64,000 nucleotides of DNA from Cavia porcellus (GCF_034190915.1 NW_026947543.1:1302001-1366000), one strand, 5' to 3'. Shown: positions 33,787 through 47,889, counted from the stretch's first letter. The notes: generated by a model from the letters alone, not told the origin. Made by a program: numbers and translations.

Positions 33787-36227
33787 GGATGAATATTCTT
33801 GGCCTGGTATGCCACAATATTCTCTCTGAAGGCTTCACCTCTCAGAATTTGTGGATGGAAATGCTTGCCAATCTACACATTGATGTACTTTCAATGGGAT
33901 ATTAAATATGCCAGGGCCTGGCAGATGACCTCTTCCATGTCCTATCCTTGAGCATACGCTTTTCCCTTGTCATGTCAGTCATTTGGCTGAGTCCTGTTCC
34001 CTAAGCTATTCAGTCAAGACTTACTGGCATCATTCACCTGCAGTATAAGAGCTTTCTGTGAAATTTCTCAGCACAAATCCTCTGCAAGCACATAGCTTTG
34101 GATATGAGAGACAGTGGTGGAAGTTGAATTTCAAGGGCAGATATTTGAAAACAATGAAACAAGCCCCGAATAAGATCTTTACATGTTTCCCAGATGAATA
34201 TGTTTGGAAATATGGGGGAAGATGGAGATCAAGGCTGGGAAGAGTGCACACCCATTTCAAGGTACAAAAACCAGGGAAAAACATGGGCAAGCAAGAGAGC
34301 TGGTTAATCTGATGTAAAAATCTTTGAGGATGAAAGGAAAATTATATTCTCATGATGATATAATCAGGCTGTAGAAGTGAAGTTCTCATGTGGGTTGTCC
34401 TATGTGTGGCCTTCTGCATTGGGCAGGGGATGCAGGACAGTAGATCTTCAAATAAATCTGGTGGAACACAAAATACTGAAAAAAAATTCAGCCTAAATCC
34501 TGTGTATTCCTTAGCTTTGAGAACATATATGAATATTGTACGAAGTTTCAAAAGAGAAAATGTCTATTGGGTCATGGTTTCAACAATGAAATGGTCACTT
34601 CACATAACATTTTGAATTTTGCTTTCACAGTTGCTCATGTACCGGGCCTGAGTAAAGCAGAATGCAGAGTAAGCCTCATCAATAGTTGTGCATTCCATAA
34701 GTGCTTTTAAAACCAGTGAAACCCTTTGGACTTAGTGTTTGTATTTAATTGGTTGATTGGTTTTTCAAATTGTTTGTTTTACTATTTTTAACTTTGTGAG
34801 TCAGGGAAGCCCTCACTCATAGTGATTTCGACCTCTCCAAAAGCTCTGAAGTTATTCATGTAACAGCTATTACATGCTATAAGTTTCTCCTATTAAAACT
34901 TGAAAGACTAACAGACTCTGCTACTTTTCATCTAAATTCAGTGTTGGGCTAACTTCAGTGTTGGACCTTTTACAAGTCCTTTGAAATGTGTCCTCCTCTA
35001 GTCACTGGTCGTGCTGGAATTTACTTTCTTGTGAAGACAGGATTTGAGCAAATTGACACAAGTACAGTTTGCCACTACTCTGGACACCTGGTTAAATATC
35101 GAGTTCCCTAAATGGTGTGTGTTTTACTTTGATCTCTGCTCACACTTTGCTCATCCAGTTAGAACCACAGGGCTCCAGGCCATAGCGTTCCAGGCCTAAA
35201 CAAGAAAATTTCCATTCCGTTTTGGGAGTTCATTCGTCTCTCATAATTACTTTTTCCACAAATGTGTGCTTCAGGAGAGGCCCTGTCCAAATGTGGAGAA
35301 GCCCATTTTCATTCACTCACTTTCAGACTTTCTGAGATTTTCAGTTACTAGAGGTTTGCCCAGACTTGCCATTGTCAAGGGACAGTGTACTTCACTTGAA
35401 GTTGTGCAGTATTACTTCATGTGTCTCCGTGGAAATTCCACCAATGGGAAACTCTTGCTGTAGTCATCTCCAAGTGTTTCTGCGTAAGAAAATATAACTA
35501 ACAAAGGATGTGGTTTCAAGCAGAATGAGGAAAGGAGGGATCATCTTTATTTCAGTGCAGGTTGACCTTTCAAAGAAACAGTAATTCCTATCAAATAGGA
35601 GATAAAATCTTTTGTAAAGAGACATGGACATGACACGCTCCACTTTATGTCACTTTTTTTAAAACGCCAAGGGCATTTGAGAAATTCTTGGCTGCTGAAT
35701 TGTCCCTTTTTGCAAATTTCTCTTAGGTAAGACACTCCAGCTTCTTCAAACCATGGTACAGTTCCTTCCATGTAAAAATCCAAAGCAAAAAACAAAATAA
35801 ATTAAAACAAAACCCATCAAATTACATTTGAGAGCACACAATTGCTCAGCAGGCCAACTATTCAAGAAGCTAGATGTACAGAATCCTCAGCCTTCAGCCC
35901 ATGGCCTGAAGTTTTGTCTCTATCATGGCCCCCCAATTCCCTGGCATGTCCACATTAACGCATGAATCTTTACTCATTTCCTCTTCAAATGCACAGGATC
36001 CAATATATTTGAACCCCGTTCACCTGGGCTGTAATCATCCAAGGACACACCAGAGGAATGGCAGCCACTCCCTTGCCTGGGGCCTTGGAGCTTATCACAA
36101 TAGAAATGGACAACTGAACAAGGGGAGCCAAAACAAAGAGAGGCATATTCCTAAAGCCTGAAGCACAGAAGCTACCTATAGACCAGTAGTGGGATTTCAC
36201 AAATTATGTAAGAATCTCTGTGCACAT

Positions 36228-36345
36228 GCTTGGCATGGTCCCTCATGCCTATAATCCCAGCAATCTGGGGTCTGAGGTGGATGGATCCTTGGGAGTTCCA
36301 GTCCATCTTGGGCTACGAATTTATCTCAAGGCCTCTTTCAACAAC
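36228..36345 (+). repeat. B1/proto-B1-like SINE, unit 10
   Basis: Same insertion, last unit with the CTGGGGTCTGAGG mark. Confidence 0.75.
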
Positions 36346-36911
36346 TACATAAGATGCTGTTTCCAAAAAGAGGACAACATTAAACTAGACACACTTGGTC
36401 TAGGTCCCTGGGTTCACTACATGAGTTGTGGAGTCTAATTATTCCATGCCATGAGAAAATACCTGGGATTTTTAGTGAAAGGGGCATTTGCATCCCTTTT
36501 CTAAGGGTTTCCCTTTCACCATGTTACAGTTGAATTCTGGGAAAACCTGCTGGTGTTAAGGTATTGAGCTAGTACCTCATGTTTAGTGTTCAGGGTTATG
36601 CTGGAATGGCTGCAGACCTCCTTGAAATAGCGATTGCAGACAAGTGAACCCCGAGGAAGCTGGATAGTTGAAGCAGGCACTCCAAATATTCATGCACTGC
36701 AAGGATTCACTTTCATTTTGGGTCTCATCTTCTGGTTGCTGGCTTTTAGTGCTAACTGATACTTCCATGGTGGCAGTAATCCAGCAGAGACTGCATGTAT
36801 CGTTTGCAGGTTTGCTTCCCAAGCCACCAGAAACTTGGCAGAACCCAAATCATTGTGGCATTTTCTTTCCTCCCTTGAAACTTTTGGCTTTCTAAGTTTG
36901 ATAATTGAATA

Positions 36912-37634
36912 GACTGGGCTAGTCACCTTTGGACCCCATATACCACCAACAGAGCTAAAGACAGAGCCAATTACTTCCCTCCACTTGTCAAAATATGTCA
37001 AATTTGCTTGATCACCACAACTTCAAAGAAAATTCTGAGGCAACTTAGAGAGGTGAATCAAATACTGCATGATTGGAATGGCTGTGGTTGTATGAGGTGG
37101 AAAGCTGCAGAGTTGGGATGAAACTGTTCACAGAAATCCACAGGCTTGTGGTTGCCAGGCAACCACACTGGGCTGAGATTGGCTGAACATCCCCGTGAGG
37201 TGGATTTTAGGCTCTAGGTTTGAAAATTTAAAAGACTGGGATAGTCAAGTTTGGAACCCATAGACCTCAGACATACCAAAAGGTTTTCCAATTACTTCCC
37301 TCCACTTCTCAAAATATGTCAAATTTTCTTGATCACTACAATTGTAAAAAAAATTTTGAGGCAACATAGAGACGCTAATCAAATACTGCATGATTGGAAT
37401 GGCTGTGGTTGTATGAGCTGGAAAGCTGCAGAGTTGGGCTGAAACATTTCCCAGAAATCCACAAGCTTGTGGTTGCCAGGCAACCACAATGGGCTGTGAT
37501 TGGCTGAGCACCATTGTGAGCTGGACTTTAGGCTCTAGGATACAAGTGTGCAGTAGGAGACCTGAGTCACAATGCTGGGCGTTGCCATGGAGACCTCAGT
37601 GGCACAGAGGACCTTGTAGGGCAAGATTTAAATA
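36912..37634 (+). promoter_or_regulatory. Candidate promoter, unit 10
   Basis: X-box A 37151-37163, B 37472-37484, TGAGTCA 37563, third site GTTGCC 37581-37594, TATA-like 37626-37634. I saw no difference from unit 9 in this interval. Confidence 0.4.
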
Positions 37635-40075
37635 GGATGAATATTCTTGGCCTGGTATGCCACAATATTCTCTCTGAAGGCTTCACCTCTCAGAATTTGT
37701 GGATGGAAATGCTTGCCAATCTACACATTGATGTACTTTCAATGGGATATTAAATATGCCAGGGCCTGGCAGATGACCTCTTCCATGTCCTATCCTTGAG
37801 CATACGCTTTTCCCTTGTCATGTCAGTCATTTGGCTGAGTCCTGTTCCCTAAGCTATTCAGTCAAGACTTACTGGCATCATTCACCTGCAGTATAAGAGC
37901 TTTCTGTGAAATTTCTCAGCACAAATCCTCTGCAAGCACATAGCTTTGGATATGAGAGACAGTGGTGGAAGTTGAATTTCAAGGGCAGATATTTGAAAAC
38001 AATGAAACAAGCCCCGAATAAGATCTTTACATGTTTCCCAGATGAATATGTTTGGAAATATGGGGGAAGATGGAGATCAAGGCTGGGAAGAGTGCACACC
38101 CATTTCAAGGTACAAAAACCAGGGAAAAACATGGGCAAGCAAGAGAGCTGGTTAATCTGATGTAAAAATCTTTGAGGATGAAAGGAAAATTATATTCTCA
38201 TGATGATATAATCAGGCTGTAGAAGTGAAGTTCTCATGTGGGTTGTCCTATGTGTTGCCTTCTGCATTGGGCAGGGGATGCAGGACAGGAGATCTTCAAA
38301 TAAATCTGGTGGAACACAAAATACTGAAAAAAAATTCAGCCGAAATCCTGTGTATTCCTTAGCTTTGAGAACATATATGAATATTGTACGAAGTTTCAAA
38401 AGAGAAAGTGTCTATTGGGTCATGGTTTCAACAATGAAATGGTCACTTCACATAACATTTTGAATTTTGCTTTCACAGTTGCTCATGTACCGGGCCTGAG
38501 TAAAGCAGAATGCAGAGTAAGCCTCATCAATAGTTGTGCATTCCATAAGTGGTTTTAAAACCAGTGAAACCCTTTGGACTTAGTGTTTGTATTTAATTGG
38601 TTGATTGGTTTTGCAAATTGTTTGTTTTACTATTTTTAACTTTGTGAGTCAGGGAAGCCCTCACTCATAGTGATTTCGACCTCTCCAAAAGCTCTGAAGT
38701 TATTCATGTAACAGCTATTACATGCTATAAGTTTCTCCTATTAAAACTTGAAAGACTAACAGACTCTGCTACTTTTCATCTAAATTCAGTGTTGGGCTAA
38801 CTTCAGTGTTGGACCTTTTACAAGTCCTTTGAAATGTGTCCTCCTCTAGTCACTGGTCGTGCTGGAATTTACTTTCTTGTGAAGACAGGATTTGAGCAAA
38901 TTGACACAAGTACAGTTTGCCACTACTCTGGACACCTGGTTAAATATCGAGTTCCCTAAATGGTGTGTGTTTTACTTTGATCTCTGCTCACACTTTGCTC
39001 ATCCAGTTAGAACCACAGGGCTCCAGGCCATAGCATTCCAGGCCTAAACAAGAAAATTTCCATTCCGTTTTGGGAGTTCATTCGTCTCTCATAATTACTT
39101 TTTCCACAAATGTGTGCTTCAGGAGAGTCCCTGTCCAAATGTGGAGAAGCCCATTTTCATTCACTCACTTTCAGACTTTCTAAGATTTTCAGTTACTAGA
39201 GGTTTGCCCAGAGTTGCCATTGTCAAGGGACAGTGTACTTCACTTGAAGTTGTGCAGTATTACTTCATGTGTCTCCGTGGAAATTCCACCAATGGGAAAC
39301 TCTTGCTGTAGTCATCTCCAAGTGTTTCTTCGTAAGAAAATATAACTAACAAAGGATGTGGTTTCAAGCAGAATGAGGAAAGGAGGGATCATCTTTATTT
39401 CAGTGCAGGTTGACCTTTCAAAGAAACAGTAATTCCTATCAAATAGGAGGTAAAATCTTTTGTAAAGAGACATGGACATGACACGCTCCACTTTATGTCA
39501 CTTTTTTTAAAACGGCAAGGGCATTTGAGAAATTCTTGGCTGCTGAATTGTCCCTTTTTGCAAATTTCTCTTAGGTAAGACACTCCAGCTTCTTCAAACC
39601 ATGGTACAGTTCCTTCCATGTAAAAAACCAAAGCAAAAAACAAAATAAATTAAAACAAACCCCATCAAATTACATTTGAGAGCACACAATTGCTCAGCAG
39701 GCCCACTATTCAAGAAGCTAGAGGTACAGAATCCTCAGCCTTCAGCCCATGGCCTGAAGTTTTGTCTCTATCATGGCCCCTCAATTCCCTGGCATGTCCA
39801 CATTAACTCATGAATCTTTACTCATTTCCTCTTCAAATGCACAGGATCCAATATATTTGAACCCTGTTCACCTGGGCTGTAATCATCCAAGGACACACCA
39901 GAGGAAGGGCAGCCACTCCCTTGCCTGGGGCCTTGGAGCTTATCACAATAGAAATGGACACCTGAACAAGGGGAGCCAAAACAAAGAGAGGCATATTCCT
40001 AAAGCCTGAAGCACAGAAGCTACCTATAGACCAGTAGTGGGATTTCACAAATTATGTAAGAATCTCTGTGCACAT

Positions 40076-40193
40076 GCTTGGCATGGTCCCTCATGCCTAT
40101 AATCCCAGCAATCTGGGGGCTGAGGTGGATGGATCCTTGGGAGTTCCAGTCCATCTTGGGCTACAAATTTATCTCAAGGCCTCTTTCAACAAC
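40076..40193 (+). repeat. B1/proto-B1-like SINE, unit 11
   Basis: Same insertion. GGGCTACAAATTT is a private change that removes a CpG. Confidence 0.75.
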
Positions 40194-40759
40194 TACATAA
40201 GATGCTGTTTCCAAAAAGAGGACAACATTAAACTAGACACACTTGGTCTAGGTCCCTGGGTTCACTACATGAGTTGTGGAGTCTAATTATTCCATGCCAT
40301 GAGAAAATACCTGGGATTTTTAGTGAAAGGGGCATTTGCATCCCTTTTCTAAGGGTTTCCCTTTCACCATGTTACAGTTGAATTCTGGGAAAACCTGCTG
40401 GTGTTAAGGTATTGAGCTAGTACCTCATGTTTAGTGTTCAGGGTTATGCTGGAATGGCTGCAGACCTCCTTGAAATAGCGATTGCAGACAAGTGAACCCC
40501 GAGGAAGCTGGATAGTTGAAGCAGGCACTCCAAATATTCATGCCCTGCAAGGATTCACTTTCATTTTGGGTCTCATCTTCTGGTTGCTGGCTTTTAGTGC
40601 TAACTGATACTACCATGCTGGCAGTAATCCAGCAGAGACTGCATGTATCGTTTGCAGGTTTGCTTCCCAAGCCACCAGAAACTTGGCAGAACCCAAATCA
40701 TTGTGGCATTTTCTTTCCTCCCTTGAAACTTTTGGCTTTCTAAGTTTGATAATTGAATA

Positions 40760-41482
40760 GACTGGGCTAGTCACATTTGGACCCCATATACCACAAACAG
40801 AGCTAAAGACAGAGCCAATTACTTCCCTCCACTTGTCAAAATATGTCAAATTTGCTTGATCACCACAACTTCAAAGAAAATTCTGAGGCAACTTAGAGAG
40901 GTGAATCAAATACTGCATGATTGGAATGGCTGTGGTTGTATGAGGTGGAAAGCTTCAGAGTTGGGCTGAAACTGTTCACAGAAATCCACAGGCTTGTGGT
41001 TGCCAGGCAACCACACTGGGCTGAGATTGGCTGAACATCCCTGTGAGGTGGATTTTAGGCTCTAGGTTTGAAAATTTAAAAGACTGGGATAGTCAAGTTT
41101 GGAACCCATAGACCTCAGACATACCAAAAGGTTTTCCAATTACTTCCCTCCACTTCTCAAAATATGTCAAATTTTCTTGATCACTACAACTGTAAAAAAA
41201 ATTCTGAGGCAACATAGAGAGGCTAATCAAATACTGCATGATTGGAATGGCTGTGGTTGTATGAGGTGGAAAGCTGCAGAGTTGGGCTGAAACAGTTCAC
41301 AGAAATCCACAAGCTTGTGGTTGCCAGGCAACCACAATGGGCTGTGATTGGCTGAGCACCATTGTGAGCTGGACTTTAGGCTCTAGGATACAAGTGTGCA
41401 GTAGGAGACCTGAGTCACAATGCTGGGCGTTGCCATGGAGACCTCAGTGGCACAGAGGACCTTGTAGGGCAAGATTTAAATA
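40760..41482 (+). promoter_or_regulatory. Candidate promoter, unit 11
   Basis: X-box A 40999-41011, B 41320-41332, TGAGTCA 41411, third site GTTGCC 41429-41442, TATA-like 41474-41482. AAGCTTCAGAG (near 40951) replaces AAGCTGCAGAG in module A. Confidence 0.4.
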
Positions 41483-43923
41483 GGATGAATATTCTTGGCC
41501 TGGTATGCCACAATATTCTCTCTGAAGGCTTCACCGCTCAGAATTTGTGGATGGAAATGCTTGCCAATCTACACATTGATGTACTTTCAATGGGATATTA
41601 AATATGCCAGGGCCTGGCAGATGACCTCTGCCATGTCCTATCCTTGAGCATACGCTTTTCCCTTGTCATGTCAGTCATTTGGCTGAGTCCTGTTCCCTAA
41701 GCTATTCAGTCAAGACTTACTGGCATCATTCACCTGCAGTATAAGAGCTTTCTGTGAAATTTCTCAGCAGAAATCCTCTGCAAGCACATAGCTTTGGATA
41801 TGAGAGACAGTGCTGGAAGTTGAATTTCAAGGGCAGATATTTGAAAACAATGAAACAAGCCCCGAATAAGATCTTTACATGTTTCCCAGATGAATATGTT
41901 TGGAAATATGGGGGAAGATGGAGATCAAGGCTGGGAAGAGTGCACACCCATTTCAAGGTACAAAAACCAGGGAAAAACATGGGCAAGCAAGAGAGCTGGT
42001 TAATCTGATGTAAAAATCTTTGAGGATGAAAGGAAAATTATATTCTCATGATGATATAATCAGGCTGTAGAAGTGAAGTTCTCATGTGGGTTGTCCTATG
42101 TGTGGCCTTCTGCATTGGGCAGGGGATGCAGGACAGTAGATCTTCAAATAAATCTGGTGGAACACAAAATACTGAAAAAAAATTCAGCCTAAATCCTGTG
42201 TATTCCTTAGCTTTGAGAACATATATGAATATTGTACGAAGTTTCAAAAGAGAAAATGTCTATTGGGTCATGGTTTCAACAATGAAATGGTCACTTCACA
42301 TAACATATTGAATTTTGCTTTCACAGTTGCTCATGTACCAGGCCTGAGTAAAGCAGAATGCAGAGTAAGCCTCTTCAATAGTTGTGCATTCCATAAGTGG
42401 TTTTAAAACCAGTGAAACCCTTTGGACTTAGTGTTTGTATTTAATTGGTTGATTGGTTTTTCAAATTGTTTGTTTTACTATTTTTAACTTTGTGAGTCAG
42501 GGAAGCCCTCACTCATAGTGATTTCGACCTCTCCAAAAGCTCTGAAGTTATTCATGTAACAGCTATTACATGCTATAAGTTTCTCCTATTAAAACTTGAA
42601 AGACTAACAGACTCTGATACTTTTCATCTAAATTCAGTGTTGGGCTAAGTTCAGTGTTGGACCTTTTACAAGTCCTTTGAAATGTGTCCTCCTCTAGTCA
42701 CTGGTCGTGCTGGAATTTACTTTCTCGTGAAGACAGGATTTGAGAAAATTGACACAAGTCCAGTTTGCCACTACTCTGGACACCTGGTTAAATATCGAGT
42801 TCCCTAAATGGTGTGTGTTTTACTTTGATCTCTGCTCACACTTTGCTCATCCAGTTAGAACCACAGGGCTCCAGGCCATAGCATTCCAGGCCTAAACAAG
42901 AAAATTTCCATTCCGTTTTGGGAGTTCATTCGTCTCTCATAATTACTTTTTCCACAAATGTGTGCTTCAGGAGAGGCCCTGTCCAAATGTGGAGAAGCCC
43001 ATTTTCATTCACTCACTTTCAGACTTTCTAAGATTTTCAGTTACTAGAGGTTTGCCCAGACTTGCCATTGTCAAGGGACAGTGTACTTCACTTGAAGTTG
43101 TGCAGTATTACTTCATGTGTCTCCGTGGAAATTCCACCAATGGGAAACTCTTGCTGTAGTCATCTCCAAGTGTTTCTGCGTAAGAAAATATAACTAACAA
43201 AGGATGTGGTTTCAAGCAGAATGAGGAAAGGAGGGATCATCTTTATTTCAGTGCAGGTTGACCTTTCAAAGAAACAGTAATTCCTATCAAATAGGATGTA
43301 AAATCTTTTGTAAAGAGACATGGACATGACACGCTCCACTTTATGTCACTTTTTTTAAAACGGCAAGGGCATTTGAGAAATTCTTGGCTGCTGAATTGTC
43401 CCTTTTTGCAAATTTCTCTTAGGTAAGACACTCCAGCTTCTTCAAACCATGGTACAGTTCCTTCCATGTAAAAAACCAAAGCAAAAAACAAAATAAATTA
43501 AAACAAAACCCATAAAATTACATTTGAGAGCACACAATTGCTCAGCAGGCCCACTATTCAAGAAGCTAGACGTACAGAATCCTCAGCCTTCAGCCCATGG
43601 CCTGAAGTTTTGTCTCTATCATGGCCCCTCAATTCCCTGGCATGTCCACATTAACTCATGAATCTTTACTCATATCCTCTTCAAATGCACAGGATCCAAT
43701 ATATTTGAACCCTGTTCACCTGGGCTGTAATCATCCAAGGACACACCAGAGGAAGGGCAGCCACTCCCTTGCCTGGGGCCTTGGAGCTTATCACAATAGA
43801 AATGGACACCTGAACAAGGGGAGCCAAAACAAAGAGAGGCATATTCCTAAAGCCTGAAGCACAGAAGCTACCTATAGACCAGTAGTGGAATTTCACAAAT
43901 TATGTAAGAATCTCTGTGCACAT

Positions 43924-44041
43924 GCTTGGCATGGTCCCTCATGCCTATAATCCCAGCAATCTGGGGGCTGAGGTGGATGGATCCTTGGGAGTTCCAGTCC
44001 ATCTTGGGCTACGAATTTATCTCAAGGCCTCTTTCAACAAC
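43924..44041 (+). repeat. B1/proto-B1-like SINE, unit 12
   Basis: Same insertion in its commonest form, as in unit 5. Confidence 0.75.
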
Positions 44042-44607
44042 TACATAAGATGCTGTTTCCAAAAAGAGGACAACATTAAACTAGACACACTTGGTCTAGG
44101 TCCCTGGGTTCACTACATGAGTTGTGGAGTCTAATTATTCCATGCCATGAGAAAATACCTGGGATTTTTAGTGAAAGGGGCATTTGCATCCCTTTTCTAA
44201 GGGTTTCCCTTTCACCATGTTACAGTTGAATTCTGGGAAAACCTGCTGGTGTTAAGATATTGAGCTAGTACCTCATGTTTAGTGTTCAGGGTTATGCTGG
44301 AATGGCTGCAGACCTCCTTGAAATAGCGATTGCAGACAAGTGAACCCCGAGGAAGCTGGATAGTTGAAGCAGGCACTCCAAATATTCATGCACTGCAAGG
44401 ATTAACTTTCATTTTGGGTCTCATCTTCTGGTTGCTGGCTTTTAGTGCTAACTGATACGCCCATGCTGGCAGTAATCCAGCAGAGACTGCATGTATGGTT
44501 TGCAGGTTTGCTTCCCAAGCCACCAGAAACTTGGCAGAACCCAAATCATTGTGGCATTTTCTTTCCTCCCTTGAAACTTTTGGCTTTCTAAGTTTGATAA
44601 TTGAATA

Positions 44608-45330
44608 GACTGGGCTAGTCACCTTTGGACCCCATATTCCACAAACAGAGCTAAAGACAGAGCCAATTACTTCCCTCCACTTGTCAAAATATGTCAAATT
44701 TGCTTGATCACCACAACTTCAAAGAAAATTCTGAGGCAACTTAGAGAGGTGAATCAAATACTGCATGATTGGAATGGCTGTGGTTGTATGAGGTGGAAAG
44801 CTGCAGAGTTGGGATGAAACTGTTCACAGAAATCCACAGGCTTGTGGTTGCCAGGCAACCACACTGGGCTGAGATTGGCTGAACATCCCTGTGAGGTGGA
44901 TTTTAGGCTCTAGGTTTGAAAATTTAAAAGACTGGGATAGTCAAGTTTGGAACCCATAGACCTCAGACATACCAAAAGGTTTTCCAATTACTTCCCTCCA
45001 CTTCTCAAAATGTGTCAAATTTTCTTGATCACTACAACTGTAAAAAAAATTTTGAGGCAACATAGAGAGGCTAATCAAATACTGCATGATTGGAATGGCT
45101 GTGGTTGTATGAGGTGGAAAGCTGCAGATTTGGGCTGAAACATTTCCCAGAAATCCACAAGCTTGTGGTTGCCAGGCAACCACAATGGGCTGTGATTGGC
45201 TGAGCACCATTGTGAGATGGACTTTAGGCTCTAGGATACAAGTGTGCAGTAGGAGACCTGAGTCACAATGCTGGGCGTTGCCATGGAGACCTCAGTGGCA
45301 CAGAGGACCTTGTAGGGCAAGATTTAAATA
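44608..45330 (+). promoter_or_regulatory. Candidate promoter, unit 12
   Basis: X-box A 44847-44859, B 45168-45180, TGAGTCA 45259, third site GTTGCC 45277-45290, TATA-like 45322-45330. Module B ends TGAGATGGAC instead of TGAGCTGGAC, shared with unit 13. Confidence 0.4.
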
Positions 45331-47771
45331 GGATGAATATTCTTGGACTGGTATGCCACAATATTCTCTCTGAAGGCTTCACTGCTCAGAATTTGTGGAT
45401 GGAAATGCTTGCCAATCTACACATTGATGTACTTTCAATGGGATATTAAATATGCCAGGGCCTGGCAGATGACCTCTTCCATGTCCTATCCTTGAGCATA
45501 CGCTTTTCCCTTGTCATGTCAGTCATTTGGCTGAGTCCTGTTCCCTAAGCTATTCAGTCAAGACTTATTGGCATCATTCACCTGCAGTATAAGAGCTTTC
45601 TGTGAAATTTCTCAGCAGAAATCCTCTGCAAGCACATAGCTTTGGATATGAGAGACAGTGGTGGAAGTTGAATTTCAAGGGCAGATATTTGAAAACAATG
45701 AAACAAGCCCCGAATAAGATCTTTACATGTTTCCCAGATGAATATGTTTGGAAATATGGGGGAAGATGGAGATCAAGGCTGGGAAGAGTGCACACCCATT
45801 TCAAGGTACAAAAACCAGGGAAATACATGGGCAAGCAAGAGAGCTGGTTAATCTGATGTAAAAATCTTTGAGGATGAAAGGAAAATTATATTCTCATGAT
45901 GATATAATCAGGCTGTAGAAGTGAAGTTCTCATGTGGGTTGTCCTATGTGTGGCCTTCTGCATTGGGCAGGGGATGCAGGACAGTAGATCTTCAAATAAA
46001 TCTGGTGGAACACAAAATACTGAAAAAAAATTCAGCCAAAATCCTGTGTATTCCTTAGCTTTGAGAACATATATGAATATTGTACGAAGTTTCAAAAGAG
46101 GAAGTGTCTATTGGGTCATGGTTTCAACAATGAAATGGTCACTTCACATAACATTTTGAATTTTGCTTTCACAGTTGCTCATGTACCGGGCCTGAGTAAA
46201 GCAGAATGCAGAGTAAGCCTCATCAATTGTTGTGCATTCCATAAGTGGTTTTAAAACCAGTGAAACAATTTGGACTTAGTGTTTGTATTTAATTGGTTGA
46301 TTGGTTTTTCAAATTGTTTGTTTTACTATTTTTAACTTTCTGAGTCAGGGAAGCCCTCACTCATAGTGATTTCGACCTCTCCAAAAGCTCTGAAGTTATT
46401 CATGTAACAGCTATTACATGCTATAAGTTTCTCCTATTAAAACTTGAAAGACTAACAGACTCTGCTACTTTTCATCTAAATTCAGTGTTGGGTTAACTTC
46501 AGTGTTGGACCTTTTACAAGTCCTTTGAAATGTGTCCTCCTCTAGTCACTGGTCGTGCTGGAATTTACTTTCTCGTGAAGACAGGACTTGAGCAAATTGA
46601 CACAAGTCCAGTTTGCCACTACTCTGGACACCTGGTTAAATATCGAGTTCCCTAAATGGTGTGTGTTTTACTTTGATCTCTGCTCACACTTTGCTCATCC
46701 AGTTAGAACCACAGGGCTCCAGGCCATAGCATTCCAGGCCTAAACAAGAAAATTTCCATTCCGTTTTGGGAGTTCATTCGTCTCTCATAATTACTTTTTC
46801 CACAAATGTGTGCTTCAGGAGAGGCCCTGTCCAAATGTGGAGAAGCCCATTTTCATTCACTCACTTTCAGACTTTCTAAGATTTTCAGTTACTAGAGGTT
46901 TGCCCAGACTTGCCATTGTCAAGGGACAGTGTACTTCACTTGAAGTTGTGCAGTATTACTTCATGTGTCTCCGTGGAATTTCCACCAATGGGAAACTCTT
47001 GCTGTAGTCATCTCCAAGTGTTTCTGCGTAAGAAAATATAACTAACAAAGGATGTGGTTTCAAGCAGAATGAGGAAAGGAGGGATCATCTTTATTTCAGT
47101 GCAGGTTGACCTTTCAAAGAAACAGTAATTCCTATCAAATAGGAGGTAAAATCTTTTGTAAAGAGACATGGACATGACACGCTCCACTTTATGTCACTTT
47201 TTTTAAAACGGCAAGGGCATTTGAGAAATTCTTGGCTGCTGAATTGTCCCTTTTTGCAAATTTCTCTTAGGTAAGACACTCCAGCTTCTTCAAACCATGG
47301 TACAGTTCCTTCCATGTAAAAAACCAAAGCAAAAAACAAAATAAATTAAAACAAAACCCATAAAATTACATTTGAGAGCACACAATTGCTCAGCAGGCCC
47401 ACTATTCAAGAAGCTAGACGTACAGAATCCTCAGCCTTCAGCCCATGGCCTGAAGTTTTGTCTCTATCATGGCCCCTCAATTCCCTGGCATGTCCACATT
47501 AACTCATGAATCTTTACTCATATCCTCTTCAAATGCACAGGATCCAATATATTTGAACCCTGTTCACCTGGGCTGTAATCATCCAAGGACACACCAGAGG
47601 AAGGGCAGCCACTCCCTTGCCTGGGGCCTTGGAGCTTATCACAATAGAAATGGACACCTGAACAAGGGGAGCCAAAACAAAGAGAGGCATATTCCTAAAG
47701 CCTGAAGCACAGAAGCTACCTATAGACCAGTAGTGGAATTTCACAAATTATGTAAGAATCTCTGTGCACAT

Positions 47772-47889
47772 GCTTGGCATGGTCGCTCATGCCTATAATC
47801 CCAGCAATCTGGGGGCTGAGGTGGATGGATCCTTGGGAGTTCCAGTCCATCTTGGGCTACGAATTTATCTCAAGGCCTCTTTCAACAAC
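47772..47889 (+). repeat. B1/proto-B1-like SINE, unit 13
   Basis: Same insertion. GGTCGCTCATGCC is a private change near the 5' end. Confidence 0.75.

Larger units (their letters stand above)
30791..34638 (+). repeat. Array unit 9 (mosaic: early part as unit 6, late part as unit 10)
   Basis: CCCGGTCTAAATG near 31433 links the first 0.8 kb to units 6 and 7. CTCCACTTT near 31790 shows the tract has ended by there. The late half shares ACCACCAACAG near 33095, CCCCGTGAGG near 33343, AGACGCTAATC near 33522, TCACCTCTCAG near 33835 and CAGCACAAATCC near 34069 with unit 10. Confidence 0.95.
34639..38486 (+). repeat. Array unit 10 (early part as unit 8, late part as unit 9)
   Basis: The first half carries the unit 8 marks listed there and the second half the unit 9 marks. 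Private changes are AAGTGCTTTT near 34700, GACAACTG near 36109 and TATGTGTTGCC near 38248. Confidence 0.95.
38487..42334 (+). repeat. Array unit 11 (group II)
   Basis: Private or nearly private marks are AGAGTCCCTG near 39124, AGAGTTGCC near 39211, CATGCCCTGC near 40540, GCTACAAATT near 40160 in the SINE, and ACATATTG near 42303 at the end of the 75-codon frame. CAGTGCTGG near 41809 and CTCTGCCATG near 41627 are shared with a patch in unit 13. Confidence 0.95.
42335..46182 (+). repeat. Array unit 12 (group II)
   Basis: It starts with CCAGGCC, otherwise seen only in units 1-5, where its neighbours have CCGGGCC. Other marks are CTCTTCAATAG near 42371, CTCTGATAC near 42612 and GAGAAAATTG near 42743. 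The second half, with ATTAACTTTC near 44401, CCATATTCC near 44632 and TGAGATGGAC near 45214, is repeated in unit 13. Confidence 0.95.
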
